Notes under the pieces: model-generated
The model's database searches: none
Seen by the model: the letters and a program-made list of their open reading frames with translations, nothing else
Told to the model about the DNA's origin: nothing
Translations under genes and position numbers: made by a program
DNA from: Talpa occidentalis
Taxonomy: Eukaryota; Chordata; Mammalia; Eulipotyphla; Talpidae
DNA length: 64,000 nt
NCBI RefSeq assembly: GCF_014898055.3
Contig: NW_023605083.1
Location: 96,373,483 to 96,437,482 of the forward strand
Direction: 5' to 3'
Shown: piece after piece, positions 35,875 to 47,256 of the stretch
How the letters are laid out: each line of letters starts with the position of its first letter
Position numbering within the stretch: the first letter of the stretch is position 1

Positions 35875-36345
35875 TTTTATTATTACTTTATTTTTTAATA
35901 TTTTATTTTATATATATTTTTACATCATTTTTCATTTTTGCACAATGTATGCTTTTTCATCTTGGTTATAGTCCCCATACAATTCCCACCCCCCTTATTT
36001 TGGCAGTAATCCCTCCCACACCACCACCACCACACTCCCCACCCCCATACCCCTCACCCCCCCTTATAGCTGCTTGTTGATTTTGATTTTTACTTTAGTA
36101 TAATTAGTCTTTCTCCTCATCCCCATTTAGATTTTCTAAATTCCTGCTATGAGTGAGACCATCTGGTATTTTTATTTTTCTTTCTGGCTTATTTCGCTGA
36201 GCATGATCCCTTCCCGTACCATCCATGTTGCTGCAAACTGCATGAGTTTATCTTTTTTTGATTGCTGAGTAATATTCTGTTGTGTATATGCACCACATCT
36301 TCTTGATCCAGTCATCTGTTTTTGGGGCATTTGGATTGTTTCCAT
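35875..36345 (-). mobile_element. Young L1 family 3' fragment, antisense
   Basis: The T-rich left end is followed by the reverse complement of the G-tailed L1 3'UTR (C-rich tract about 35985-36065, expanded with CCA units). Then come the ORF2 end (about 36135 onwards, 'ttcctgctatgagtgagaccatctggtatt') and upstream codons to about 36345. Unlike 9415-9723 it is not inverted internally. It is more diverged than the three sense copies. A 7-bp TTTCTTA flanks both sides but is short. Confidence 0.88.
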
Positions 36346-36810
36346 TATTTCTTACAAGGCCACCCTGCCCCCAGGGTGCTTCCTGTACATGAGCACAGCA
36401 GAGCACGGGGCTGGCTGTTTCTGCCCTACGTGGAGGGGAGTCTCAGGCTCATCCCGTTCAACCTTCCTTTCTTGCTTCCTTTCACAGATATTGGACCTAC
36501 ATCATGACCTAAAGGCTCTCCTCGCCTACTCTTATGGGTGCCCTTTATTGAAAGATAAAACAGTCATTCCCCCCAGCAAATCGCTCCCACTTCTTATTCC
36601 ATGTTAGCACTTGCTTTCTGGAGAACCTGAACAATCATATTTGGTATCTTGGTTTTGTGAAAATTATTAAACAGAAAGTTCATTTAAATAAGGGTGGGAG
36701 GTTAGAGGGAGTTCTCACACACTCCCACTCAGAGCACCCCCGAGAATCCAACCCAAGACGTGCCTGCATCCCTGACAGGAAGTGATGCCGCTTTGCTGCT
36801 CCCACAGGAG
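36346..36810. other. Unassigned sequence
   Basis: Moderately GC-rich, not recognised. It may be the other half of the LTR-like flank split by the L1 at 35875. Confidence 0.3.
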
Positions 36811-37085
36811 GAAGGGCCCCTCCCAGACCTGCAGCTTCAGCCAATGAGGGGACACTAAAACCAGGGGAAAGCCACTACACTTCAAGGCCCAAGCTTCCTC
36901 CAATGCACTCTTTGTTTATCATAGCCCCTCTCACGGTTATAAAGAACCTTTCTTCTGTTCTGGCGCAGTGCGTACATGGCTCAACATGAGAACCCCAATT
37001 CCAGAATAGCTGTTTTTGTTACATATTTTTTTTCCTGATGAAATAAATGGCTGATTATCTGTTTGAGGTCAACAGGTCTTCATCC
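36811..37085 (+). mobile_element. Putative solo LTR of unknown family
   Basis: Promoter-like elements occur in LTR order and spacing: CCAAT at 36841-36845, TTATAAAG at 36937-36944 and AATAAA at 37042-37047, about 100 bp after the TATA. No retroviral genes lie nearby. The call rests on this arrangement alone. An ordinary coincidence of boxes is possible. Confidence 0.35.
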
Positions 37086-37944
37086 TTCAGTTCCCACTCT
37101 TTCCTTCTCTTCTAGATTCTGCCCACACATCCTATATCTGCCCACACAGCAACCTTACTTTCTTTTTTGATGGCAGATCAGAAAGAAATAAACAATACAT
37201 TCTGTGTAAACCTAAATCAATTAAAATCACACACACACACACACACACACACAGGCGCGCGCGCGCTTTCCCAGTCCCTACTGTCTTCAGGGCAGGTCTT
37301 GGTACCTTGGGTAGATCTTTCCTACATCCCCTCAAAGGACAGAGTAATCTTTCTAAAGAAGCAAAGGAAACAATAAGAATAAACAAAAGTAAGTGAACCA
37401 TTCATATGCTGCTATATCCAAATTTTACTTGATCTTATTTTATTTATCTTTATATTATCATTCAGTGCCCTGAATGGTTCTACCAGTTGTAATAATTGAG
37501 TAAACACTCCACAAAATTTCTCTCTGCTGTCCCCCCAACCCACAGTCTCTTTCTATAAACACTCTGGTACCTCCTGGTGGCTTCAGACTTCCTTTTGGCA
37601 TTTTCTAAGACTTTCATTAATATGCCAAAATCAGAACTCTCACCACTCCAAATTGTTCTTGGTCCTCATCTAAAATGCCTATTATTCCATTAGTTACCAC
37701 TGCTCCAGCTGCCAGAAATCTGATTAAACTCATAGAATGTGAAAACAATTTCCATGGAAGTCAGGATGCCCCCTTTAATTATGGATTTTGTATCAGGAAT
37801 TCAATTTCCCTTGGCTTCAGTTTTCATACCCATGCTACCTAGTTTATAATGTCTATTATAAATAGAAAGAATTTTCTGAGAAATGAATTAATACACCAGT
37901 ATGAATTTTGGAAGTTTTTTTTTTTTTTCCATTTCCTGGGATAT
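37086..37944. other. Unassigned sequence with CA/GC tract
   Basis: No gene. It contains (CA)n and (GC)n at 37228-37266 and a T-run at about 37917-37928. Confidence 0.4.
37228..37266. repeat. (CA)n followed by (GC)n
   Basis: CA repeat 37228-37253, then GCGCGCGCGCGC at 37255-37266. The alternating purine-pyrimidine composite is a strong Z-DNA candidate. Confidence 0.92.
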
Positions 37945-38388
37945 TGTAGGGTAAGGGAAAAGGTATCAGGCTTTTCTGCCCTCCCACCATTAGGATGGAT
38001 GACGGAACCCTGTGGTCCCGAATGCATGCCTGATGGCAGGCACCTGGAATAGGGTGTGGGCATATGTAGATTGGATTCACCTCAGCTAAGACTGGGCTTT
38101 TAAGGGCGGCGTCGTGGGGACGCCAGCAGAAGCAGAGAAGCAGAGAAGAAGAAGCAGAAGCAGAACCAAGCAGAAAAGCAGGGGGAATGTGAGAGAAGGA
38201 CGAAGAGCCCAGAAAGAGTGAAGACTTGCTGGGGGCTGGGAGGCCTGCCAGCCTCCCGACCCCCCAGCACTCCTACCTGCCATGTATGCCTGGTAAATCC
38301 CAATAAAATCCTGAAAAGCCACTGAGGGCTCCAGGACTCCTCCTTTATCCGGTCTGCAGGATCAGAAAACCTGCACTGTGCATGCCTG
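37945..38388 (+). mobile_element. Solo LTR of the multi-copy ERV family
   Basis: Aligns closely by eye with 51262-51655 and more distantly with the minus strand of 13556-14000. U3-like 5' blocks ('cttttctgccctcccaccat', 'gaatgcatgcctgatggcaggcacctgga') are followed by a TATA-like TTTTAAGG (38098-38105), a GA/GAAGCA-rich stretch (about 38125-38195) and 'gctgggaggcctgccagcctccc'. Then come AATAAA at 38302-38307 and an end near 'cctgcca'. No retroviral coding sequence lies on either side. The 5' limit and TSD are not resolved. Confidence 0.8.
38125..38195 (+). repeat. GAAGCA-type purine repeat inside LTR
   Basis: Imperfect tandem repeats of GAAGCA / GAGAAGCA, longer here than in the sister LTR at 51262 and hence expanded since they split. 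It lies directly downstream of the TATA-like box. Confidence 0.75.
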
Positions 38389-41300
38389 CCATTATAGATA
38401 TGTATATTAAAGGTACTTGTTAAATCAGAAGATTTTAACCTCTTTGCTGATGGAAGTGAAAAATGTCAAGTAGTATTGAAGACATATACTGGCAGTATTA
38501 GCAACAGTAATTTTTCCAAGCATCAAAGTATATTCACCAGTACCTTAACCCCCCAAAAAACACATGCTCACTCACATTCCATCCCATCCCACCCACCCAG
38601 ACACACAGCTCTTGAAAGTCACATCCTTACTTGTTGTGGAATAACAGGATGTCTTGCTGGTATGTTTGGACAAGTTTGCTAACTCCAGGCTTGTCCATCA
38701 AAACCTATAATGGATGTCCTGACGGTGAAAGACATCAGCCCTAGCCAATGAGATGTAAGGGGTTTGAAATGTAGGACAAAACCTTGGTTATTTATGACGA
38801 AACACTCCAGAGTTCTGAGAAGAAGGAAATCTGACATAAGCCTCCATATTTCCTTTCCCTGCCACTGGGAAGGGACTCTAAAATCCATGCACCTTGGAAA
38901 AATGCAAGATATCTGTTGGATTTAAGCTCCCTTTCCATCAGCTTTAAGTACTATAATATATTAAGGTATAACTTGGACAGACTGCAAATGTTCCTTAATA
39001 AAATGTGCTCCAGTGAGATCCTTCCATGGAAATGAAGAACCTATTTATTTCCTGTCCAAATGCTGGCAGGATCCTAATTTTTGAGATCCTCTTTAGTCTC
39101 AAAAAATAGTCATTACCTGTCAGATCTTTTTCCTCAAAGTATTCCTGGAGGATCCTTAGAGTCTGGAACTGTAACCTGTGGACAGATGACAGACTAGGGG
39201 ACGCTTGGTGTGTCCATCTGATCAAAAGCAATAGATTAAGTGGGATGGTATTTGAAGTATTTCCACAGGTGTTTCCTCACTTTACCCTGTTTTTCACTTC
39301 TCCTGACACAACCAGATAGAACATTCCATTTTCATCTCTCTGGACAGGGATAGCAGTAGTGCCTAGAGGAAGAAGAATTAGGTCACCTTTGGATCAAAAT
39401 TGATTTTTGAAACTGGTAGCAGGAGCAATGATGTACAGGAAGGTGAAGTTTTTAAGTCACAAGGGCCTTGAGAGTATGAGTTTCAAGGGCATACATAGTG
39501 CAGGAAATGCTTTCATAAACACAGAAAGTAGATGTAGAGTTGAGTTATGCTTCTTGCTAGATTTCTAGTTGGAAGGTTGGGAGGAGAGAGGAGAACTAGA
39601 GAGGAAAGAAGTTAGAGTCTGCTTAGAAGTGGTATTGCCTCACTCCCTATCCACCTGGTAATGATTCCAGGTAGGTTGGGAAAAGTAAGGCAGTGACACC
39701 TGTGTCTCTGTTCCCCACAGAGCCTCGAAAACAAAAACCCTGATGCTTGGTACCCAGAATATTAACAGAGCTCTAGAGGAGAAATGGCGATAATGCATGT
39801 CTCAAGAGTCCAGAGTCCTCAAAGTATAAGGATGACACCAGGAATATGACAGGTGTTTGCCCTACATCCCACACAGAAACAGAAAATACTGAAGCCATAT
39901 TTAAGAGGCCTTTTGACTGGGGCAAGAAGGATGAAGCAACAAGCTGAAGTGCCAAGTAACTGGAGAAATGGCAGAACAAGGAGAGCTCAACTAATGCCAA
40001 ACAGAAACCTAGGAGCAGACACTTCATTTCCCAGTACATACATTCACACTCTCTCACACTCACAGGTGTGCACACACACCAGTATTGGTGCCTGACAGGA
40101 GACTGAGGTTCGATGCTATGGGAATTGGGACAATTCTGTATCTAAAATGTACAAGTTCTAGATCTTGAGTTCTACATCATTGTAGCCTTCTGGAGATACT
40201 GAAGTGCATCAGAAATTTAGTTTCCGTTACTCAGGGACATAGGATCTTAAAAGATAAGACAGGATTAGCTGTAGAAAATGAAGTCATATTTCTTAAAAAG
40301 GTGAGTTTGTGGTCTGAGATTAGCATCTGTTCACCAAGGAGTTCAGCAGTTTGGCAAGAGTTAGGAGGGGCAAAGAGAGGGACTTGAATGTCGTGCTCTG
40401 GATTTTCTAGTTTCGGGGTGTCTCATTTTGCCAGCCTGATGTACCATCTTCTTCATCTCTTAGTTGGAATTATTAGTAGTTTAAGAGCAAGAGGTTTTGA
40501 TAGGTGGCCCAGAATGGAGGTAAAAGTCATGGAACTAAATAAGATTGCTCTTCATCCTAGACCCCTGATCTTGCCCCTTGTCCAATGCTCACTCTGATGT
40601 AGTTTGTATTGGCTTTTCCAAAAGGACTTGTCACCTGGCCCAGACGCTGTTATTCCAAATGCCTAGCCTCTAGCTACTAAGCTACTGGCTACCCTGGTTG
40701 CTTAAGTCCCTAGCTCCCTGAGGCTGATGGAATACCACCAACTCTGTGTTGATGGAAACCATATGTTTGTAACTTTATGTCAGTATCACATGGCAAAACA
40801 TGGAGAAGAAGCTAAGACTTCTTGTTCCAAGAAGTGTTTGCTTGCCTTAGGCTCATAAAGATCAGTCCTACAGGCCACAGGGATTACCCAGAATTCCTGA
40901 ATTCCATACAAATAGCCATTTTTCTAGACTTGCATTTGCTCTTGTTCCTTTCAGACAAGGAGTCAGAGTAATCATCTCAAAACTGAAGCAGTGCATGTAT
41001 CATGTCACCTACCCCACCATTGCCCCTACAGGGAAGTTGTTCACCTAGAAAGGAGTAAGGATAAATCAGGGCTTTGTTCATTATAGTGGTGGAAAATACT
41101 AGTCACAAGACTCCAGAGTCACCCATGTGCCTGTGGTCGATTATAAACAAAAGGGAAGGTCTGTGATAGGGAGAGTCTAGGGTGAGGACCACCATCTCAG
41201 GACTGAGCATAGGAGGGCCATAAAGACTCCTATTGTTTACAGTGGGCCTCTCTGATGCCTAGTCAGGAAGCCCCCTTCACAAACAGAGTCGCCTCTGCCA

Positions 41301-43719
41301 GCCCTTGGGGACCCAGGGAATACGTTCACCCGGTCTTTGGTCTCTGTGTTTAGACTCCTGCCACACCGAATTTCATCTGGGAGGAAAAGCTGTTTCAGAT
41401 GACCATGAATAGCAGCTTTCATCAGCTGTCACTTCCCATTACAGCTAGCATGACATGGAAATGTACTGGAGGCTGCGAGAGTCCTGGAACGGGAGCAGCT
41501 CTTTCTTTTCTAAACATTTATTGACTTCATTTATCCTTTTTTAAAAAGTTAATCAGTTCATTTTGCTTCCCCTCCCCCACCAGCTCCTGTTCATCTGACT
41601 CTTTCAATCAGAAAAATTGAGTACTTTAGGCCAGCTCTAGGTGGAAGTGAGATACCAGTCTGGATTATTTCTGGAGCTCCAGTCAGTGTTTCTTCCCTTG
41701 ATTCAATCAGCTGTGTGTCTCACTTTCCTCATATGGACTTGACCTCAGAGACACAGGTTATATTTTCTGTATGAGAAGAAATGAAATACCTCTGGGCAGA
41801 TACTGTGTCTTCTATTTGCTGTTAGTGGTAGTGATGGGCTTACCAGCAAACCAGAGTGGTAAACCAGCTCTAAAAAAAGAGACAAATAAATACACAAACA
41901 TAGGCCTGATTTCTAGTGTTTGCCAGTTTCTAGTGGAAATTCCCACTGTGTTCAATTTCAGGCTATCAGGCCATCACTGAACGTGGAGTCCCAATCCTGA
42001 ATGGATCATTTTGCCAATGAATGGTACCCCTATTGGGAGGTGGTTGGCCCCAAGCTTAGGCTTGGTCATTCTAAGGAGAAATGTACATCTTATTAATTCA
42101 GTCTTGAAAGAAATCGCCAGGTTCTATTGTGCTGGGCAGACAGGAGAAGGAATATAATGACCTCGGAAGTAAAATGATCCTCATAAACTGCTATGTCAAA
42201 GCAGACTCATTTGAAGCCCCCTGGACTCTTCTCCCCACCACTGACAGGCTTAAGGATTAGTGTTTGAATCAGGGCAACTGTATATGGATGCCAATGGTCT
42301 TTGGTTTGATGTGGGCCAAGAACCTCCCAGTAGCGGTAGCGCTTGGTGACAAAATGATCTGTTCAGGTTTGGGAAAATGTAACTGTAAACACAGAAGAAT
42401 TGGGTTTGTCCACAGTCTGTTCTCTGTAAAGTGTGAGAAGCTGCTTTTCTGGTTCTTTGTGAAATGCAAGACATACCCAGAGCCCTAAAAGTGGGCCCCC
42501 GCTCTCCTTGCCCAAGTCACACCCCACATTGTGATCCCTATGTCTGTGTCCATTTCTATCTCAGCATAAAAAAAAAAAAAAAACACACCCTTCCTGCACT
42601 CAAGAAAATTGCAATCTAGGAATAGAAGGAATATTTGCATATAAATAACTGGTACCTAAATAACAACGTGGAAATTGGCAAGTGTTACGAATGGGCTCTG
42701 ACAAAGGACTCTGTGAAGGGAGAGAGTCCACGCTGTGGAGTGATTGTGGGGGGCAGCATGAATCACACTGCGTGGCAACTGAGCCTTGGAGGGTTCAGAG
42801 TGTGAAGACCTATGGAGAAGTTAGCATGTGGGGATAATGGAAGAACATTCCAGATAGTATGAGCCAGTGTATCAGAGTCAGGCAGGTATGGGCTGCAGAA
42901 CGGGAAATAGGAAAGGAAGAAAAACAACATCAGAAAAAAAATTCAGATTTGACCTTGGGAAGGTTTTTTTTACTGGTTGATTGAGGGGCTGGACTATGAG
43001 GTAGAAATAATAAGCTAATGAAAATTTTTGACCAGAAGGGAGACTCTCTTAGAATTTCTGGAAGATTACTCTGGTGATAGTGTGAAGTCAGGAACACAAA
43101 AGAAGCCAGATCCTATTTCACTGGTCCATCCAGAATAAATCCGACACTGAAACTCTTTTTGATCAGGGTGCCATTTGTATTAAAAGATGACAACTGATAA
43201 GATAGCTGGCATCAAGGAAAAGGATACAAGAGACTTGCAACACTAGCTCTGGAGTAAGTTAAGTCCGCCTGGAAGTCCTGCCAGGACTTGGGCAGCTGCC
43301 ACAGGAAAGGTGGTTCCGACCCAGACTAACAACATTCATTCATACAACCGTGCAAATGAGATATGAATGACCAAAGAAAGCAGAGATAATAGGATTCATT
43401 CATTACACTTTTCTTTTGGTTTTTCTATCTAAAAGTGCAGTCTCTAGGAAAAAAAAAAAAAAAAAAAACAATATCACTTGTAATTACAAACCCATTCTCC
43501 CGAGAACAAGGTTAGAAAGAAATGAAATAGATTCATCACAGGGTTGTTACAAAAAAAAAATAATATAAAACCATCTAGCAGCATGCTTAACACACAGGAA
43601 CTGCTTGAAAATGTTTCCTGAATTTGACTCACTTGACTTTGAAATTCTCAAGTACAAAGTCCTGTGTGATGAGTGTCTGTCGTTCGCCAGCCGTGGTGGA
43701 GGAGCAGATGGGGGGCACT
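38389..43719. other. Long stretch with no recognised gene or repeat
   Basis: About 5.3 kb without a SINE, a young L1 or any repeat I can name with confidence. Homopolymer A-runs lie near 42569-42584 and 43449-43468 (20 A). Open frames up to 100 codons (for example 39773-40075 minus) have no recognisable domains. About 42700-42900 has an ancient-repeat feel but I cannot assign it. An old exon or regulatory element could be hidden here. Confidence 0.4.
43449..43468 (+). repeat. A20 homopolymer
   Basis: An uninterrupted run of 20 A. No adjacent retroposon body or flanking duplication is obvious. Confidence 0.9.
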
Positions 43720-43915
43720 GGCTCCAGAGCCAGCCTGTCTAATGTGTAATCTGCCCTCAGTCACTGGCCTCCCCTGGAAATGGAATGAAGCATTTAGCTA
43801 CCCAGTGCCTCAGTTTCCTTTTCTATTAACGGATGTTGAGGTTGCTGGGGACAGCATGTGAACTTGGCTTAGTACTGAACATACTATAAGCACTTGATGG
43901 ATATTAGCCAGGAAT
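43720..43915 (+). mobile_element. MIR, sense
   Basis: 'tggctccagagccagcctgtctaatgtgtaatctgccctcag', 'agtgcctcagtttccttttctatta', 'tactataagcacttgatggatattag' are MIR landmarks in order, with local indels. Confidence 0.7.
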
Positions 43916-44109
43916 ACCTATCAGTTTCTCTTTACGGAATGTTTACCTGCTTTTTGATCAGATGCAAGTTTGTTAACATCCTGTGACACAGAGAACAGAG
44001 TCTGAAGGTATCCGTGCTTCTAGAATCAACCTGCAGTAATGCATTCCCTGCTGCTTGTCAGAGAAATTGTCTCAACCAGTCCATGTTAGCCTGTGGATAG
44101 TAGGATTTT

Positions 44110-44360
44110 TTTTTTTAATGTTTATTTATTTATTTATACAAGCACTGGGTAGAGTCAGAAGAGTGGGAGGGTGAGAGAATTCACCAGAGCCAGAGCAGAG
44201 AACAGAACAGGCAGACTGACGAAATACACTGCTGAGGGGAGCAGCGGGCATGGCAGGAGAGGTCTGCGCACCATGTGGGGCCGGGGATTGAACTGGCGCT
44301 GCAGAGGCTGCAGGCAGCTTTGCAGCCCAGCGCTCAACCACTGCGCCACTGGGGAGGCCC
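44110..44360 (-). mobile_element. tRNA-derived SINE, type A-short, antisense
   Basis: Perfect 15-bp duplications GGATAGTAGGATTTT (44095-44109 and 44361-44375). It is complete on the minus strand from the tRNA-like head to the (AAAT)/A tail. A small deletion after the B box shortens the copy ('ccccggccccacatgg'). Confidence 0.95.
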
Positions 44361-44375
44361 GGATAGTAGGATTTT

Positions 44376-44729
44376 AAAAAGCTCTCTATCAAAACCCTTG
44401 CACAACTTTCCAGAAACGTTATCTCCCGTAAGGTCTTCTGAATGCGCTGGTCTTCCTGGCATGCCCTTTCTTCCTCCCCATCCTGCGCTTGGTCAGAGTC
44501 TGCCCCGGGGGATAGGAAGATGGAATGGGATTGCAGTTGGTGGTGCATCATTTAACGAGAGCATCTAAAATTCCCAAGTCTTTACTTCTTTCCTCCTAGG
44601 ACACATTTCTTTCATTGTTGAAAACCTTTTAATGCAGCCATTTATCCTTCTAGAGTGTTCTGTTCTTGACTTTTTCTGTATACCTACCACCTCAGTCCAG
44701 CTTTCTTCCAAAGTGACATTCTCCCAGTT
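44376..44729. other. Unassigned sequence
   Basis: No gene recognised. Confidence 0.4.
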
Positions 44730-44995
44730 ACAAGATAAATAAGTTCTGGGAATTAAATGTACCACACAGTAACTATAGTTCACAATATCATACTGTATAC
44801 TTGCAAGTTGCTAAGAGGCTAGGTTTTAAAAGTTTTCATCACAAGGAAAGACTTTGTAACTATGTGAGGTGATGGATGTGTGCAGTAATTACTTCACAAT
44901 TTGTACATATATCAAATTATTATGTTATATACCTTAAACTAACAGAGTGTTACATGCCAATTATATATCAGTAAAATTGAAAGAAAACTAAATGC
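44730..44995 (+). mobile_element. Old L1 3' end, sense
   Basis: 'agttctgggaattaaatgtaccacacagtaactatagttcacaatatcatactgtatac', 'ttgctaagaggctaggttttaaaagttttcatcac', 'tgaggtgatggatgtgt' and 'ccaattatatatcagtaaaattgaaagaaaa' form the L1M 3' terminus. Confidence 0.75.
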
Positions 44996-46807
44996 CATCC
45001 TCCCATCATAGGGAGAATAAGGTTGAGAATATCTTCTTTGTGAAATCCCTCTTAATCCAAAGTTAGTATTTTGGGGGGGGAAAAAAAAACAGTTAACAAA
45101 TCCCTTTTCTCATATGGCCTCCAAAACATTTTATAGAAGACCAAGTCAATCTTTCATACTAAATTCACAATAAGGTGGGAAGCAGGCTTGTGTCTATAGA
45201 ATGCAGAGGCAAAGAGTTTCAGGGGTTCTCTTCTCCCCCTTACCCCTCCCTACCCCATGCAGACAGCATTTCCAAATAATTCAGAATTTTTGAGTTCTCC
45301 CTCTCAAATCCTCTCTGCATTCATTTGGCAGTTGTCCCTGGCAATTCATAGTGATGTGGATTCTTCACTATTGCAAGGTCTCACCATGGTCTCACACAAC
45401 CACCACAGAATTGTTCCAGAAGCTGCCCCTCTTTGCCTTCTGTGGAGTTTAGACGGCCTTTCTGATTTCTATTATTACCCTTTGAAAAGTTCACTGGGGA
45501 CTGGATGATATTTTCTAATGAATTAGATTCATGGTTATAAGCCAATTCTTGGGATGGGGCAGGAAGAGAAGGGAGGATTTTTTTTTCAAAGTTAGATCGA
45601 GGTTTTCCCAGGTTGAGAATAAGATGGGGATGCCGGGGGGGATGCCGGGGGGGATGCCGGGGTGGGGGGGAGAGTTGCTAGACAAGGGTTCAAGGACCCA
45701 GAAGCAGGGCACATCCAAAGAATATTGACGGGAACAGGGAACATTTCCCTGTTCAAATAGGGAGAGGCCCCCATAAATAGGGAGAGTAAACCCCACAGAG
45801 GTTTGCCTCCCCTAGCAGTGCAAGGGTATTGAGAGCTGAGCCATTGCTCAGAGATTGTTCCACGTACATTGAACACTGAGTAGAGAGTTGCATTGTATGC
45901 AGATTATGGTATGAGTAGTTCAATTTTACATTGTAGGAAAAAAGGGATTTAAAAGACTAACATCCAAAATTCAGGGAAGTTTCAATAAGAACCACAACCT
46001 TTCAAGTGATCACATGTGTTGTCACTTCCATCAAGTAGCAGTCTTACTTCTGCAAGCAGACATTCTTGACACCTTTTATCTATGCAGTTTAGAGTGTGGA
46101 GACTTGTGAGGTGATAGTGGTGAACTCTGTGCTACTGCTTTGCCTTCACAGCGAATATCATTTGAAATCCCTTTTATCTCAAGCGCTGTCATCCATGTGT
46201 TCATCACGTGGTGGTTCTCTTTCTGTACCAGAAATTGCACTTCAAATGCAGTAAGTTGGTGCACTGCTCTGATGAGTCCTAGGATACATCAGACAGTTCT
46301 TTAGAAAGAGAACTCTGCAAAATAGCAAAGACGTTACTGAAGGGAAAAAGCATTGAAACAAAATTGTTCTTTGAGAGCACAGATTTGTGGAGTCCAGAAA
46401 TGTATCCCTCCTGCTTATATGTGGTTTTAAAAACATGGTTTTTAAAAATGTTCTCCAAAAACATGTCCTTTGCATCAAATACGGCTTCCTTGGATGAAAC
46501 CTGAAATTTCTCATCCTGTCACTTCTCCACAAAAGGAACATTTACTAAACTCTAAGGCCTTTGCTTCATCCCTGGCTCCTCCTCATTCTTGCAATGTCCC
46601 ATAACAACCACCAGCCCAAAGATTAGAGGGCCCTGGACACTGGAGGGAGGGAGGGTAATGGAAGTGCAGAAACCTTTCTCATGCACGCTTTGGTGGGAAA
46701 GGGCATTGAAGTGAACCATTTCAGAACCCCAAGTCTGCTGGTGGTTGTTAATAACTCTTCTCTACGCTGATGATAATAAAGGAATCAGATCCATTTCTTC
46801 CTTCTTC
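44996..46807. other. Unassigned sequence with a G-rich minisatellite
   Basis: I see no gene. The G-rich minisatellite is listed separately (45630-45670). Antisense open frames at 45515-45876 exist only because this repeat codes for a periodic peptide. Confidence 0.4.
45630..45670 (+). repeat. 12-bp G-rich minisatellite
   Basis: Just under three units of ATGCC-G7 (45630, 45642, 45654), then a further G7 tract. There are four closely spaced G-runs of at least four, so it could fold as a G-quadruplex on the plus strand. Confidence 0.9.
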
Positions 46808-46818
46808 CACTGTGATTG

Positions 46819-47095
46819 GGCCTCCCCTGGTGGCGCAGCAGTTGAGCGCTGGGCTGTGAAGCTGCCTGCAGCCTCTGCAGCACCGGTTCGATCCCCGGCT
46901 GCCAGCCAGGGTCCCACATGGCATGCAGACCTCTCCTGTCGTGCCCGCTGCTCCCCTCAGCAGCGTATTTAGTCAGTCTGCCTGTTCTGATCCCCGCTCT
47001 GGCTCTCGTGAATTTACTCACCCTCCCGCCCTTCTGACTGTACCCAGTGCTTGTATAAATAAATAAATAAATAAATCTTTAAAAAAAACAAAAAA
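46819..47095 (+). mobile_element. tRNA-derived SINE, type A-short
   Basis: Perfect 11-bp duplications CACTGTGATTG (46808-46818 and 47096-47106). Full-length with A and B boxes (GGTTCGATCCC) and an (AAAT)n then A-rich tail. Only ~40 bp separates it from the L1 insertion at 47137. Confidence 0.95.
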
Positions 47096-47136
47096 CACTG
47101 TGATTGAGTTAGTTGAATTAAAAGTGTATCATTGCA

Positions 47137-47239
47137 GATTGGGGTCAGAATGGGGTCAGAATGGGGCGTTTGCAATTGTATGGGGGAATATAAAAATAAA
47201 ATTTATTATTTAAAAATAAATAAATAAATAAATAAAAAT
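47137..47239 (+). mobile_element. Tiny 5'-truncated young L1 (103 bp)
   Basis: Perfect 17-bp duplications AAAAGTGTATCATTGCA (47120-47136 and 47240-47256). It contains only the last part of the 3'UTR ('gattggggtcagaatgggg...atttattattt') and an AAAT-rich tail. The word GGGGTCAGAAT is repeated twice at its 5' end, which is not so in the other copies. Confidence 0.95.
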
Positions 47240-47256
47240 AAAAGTGTATCATTGCA

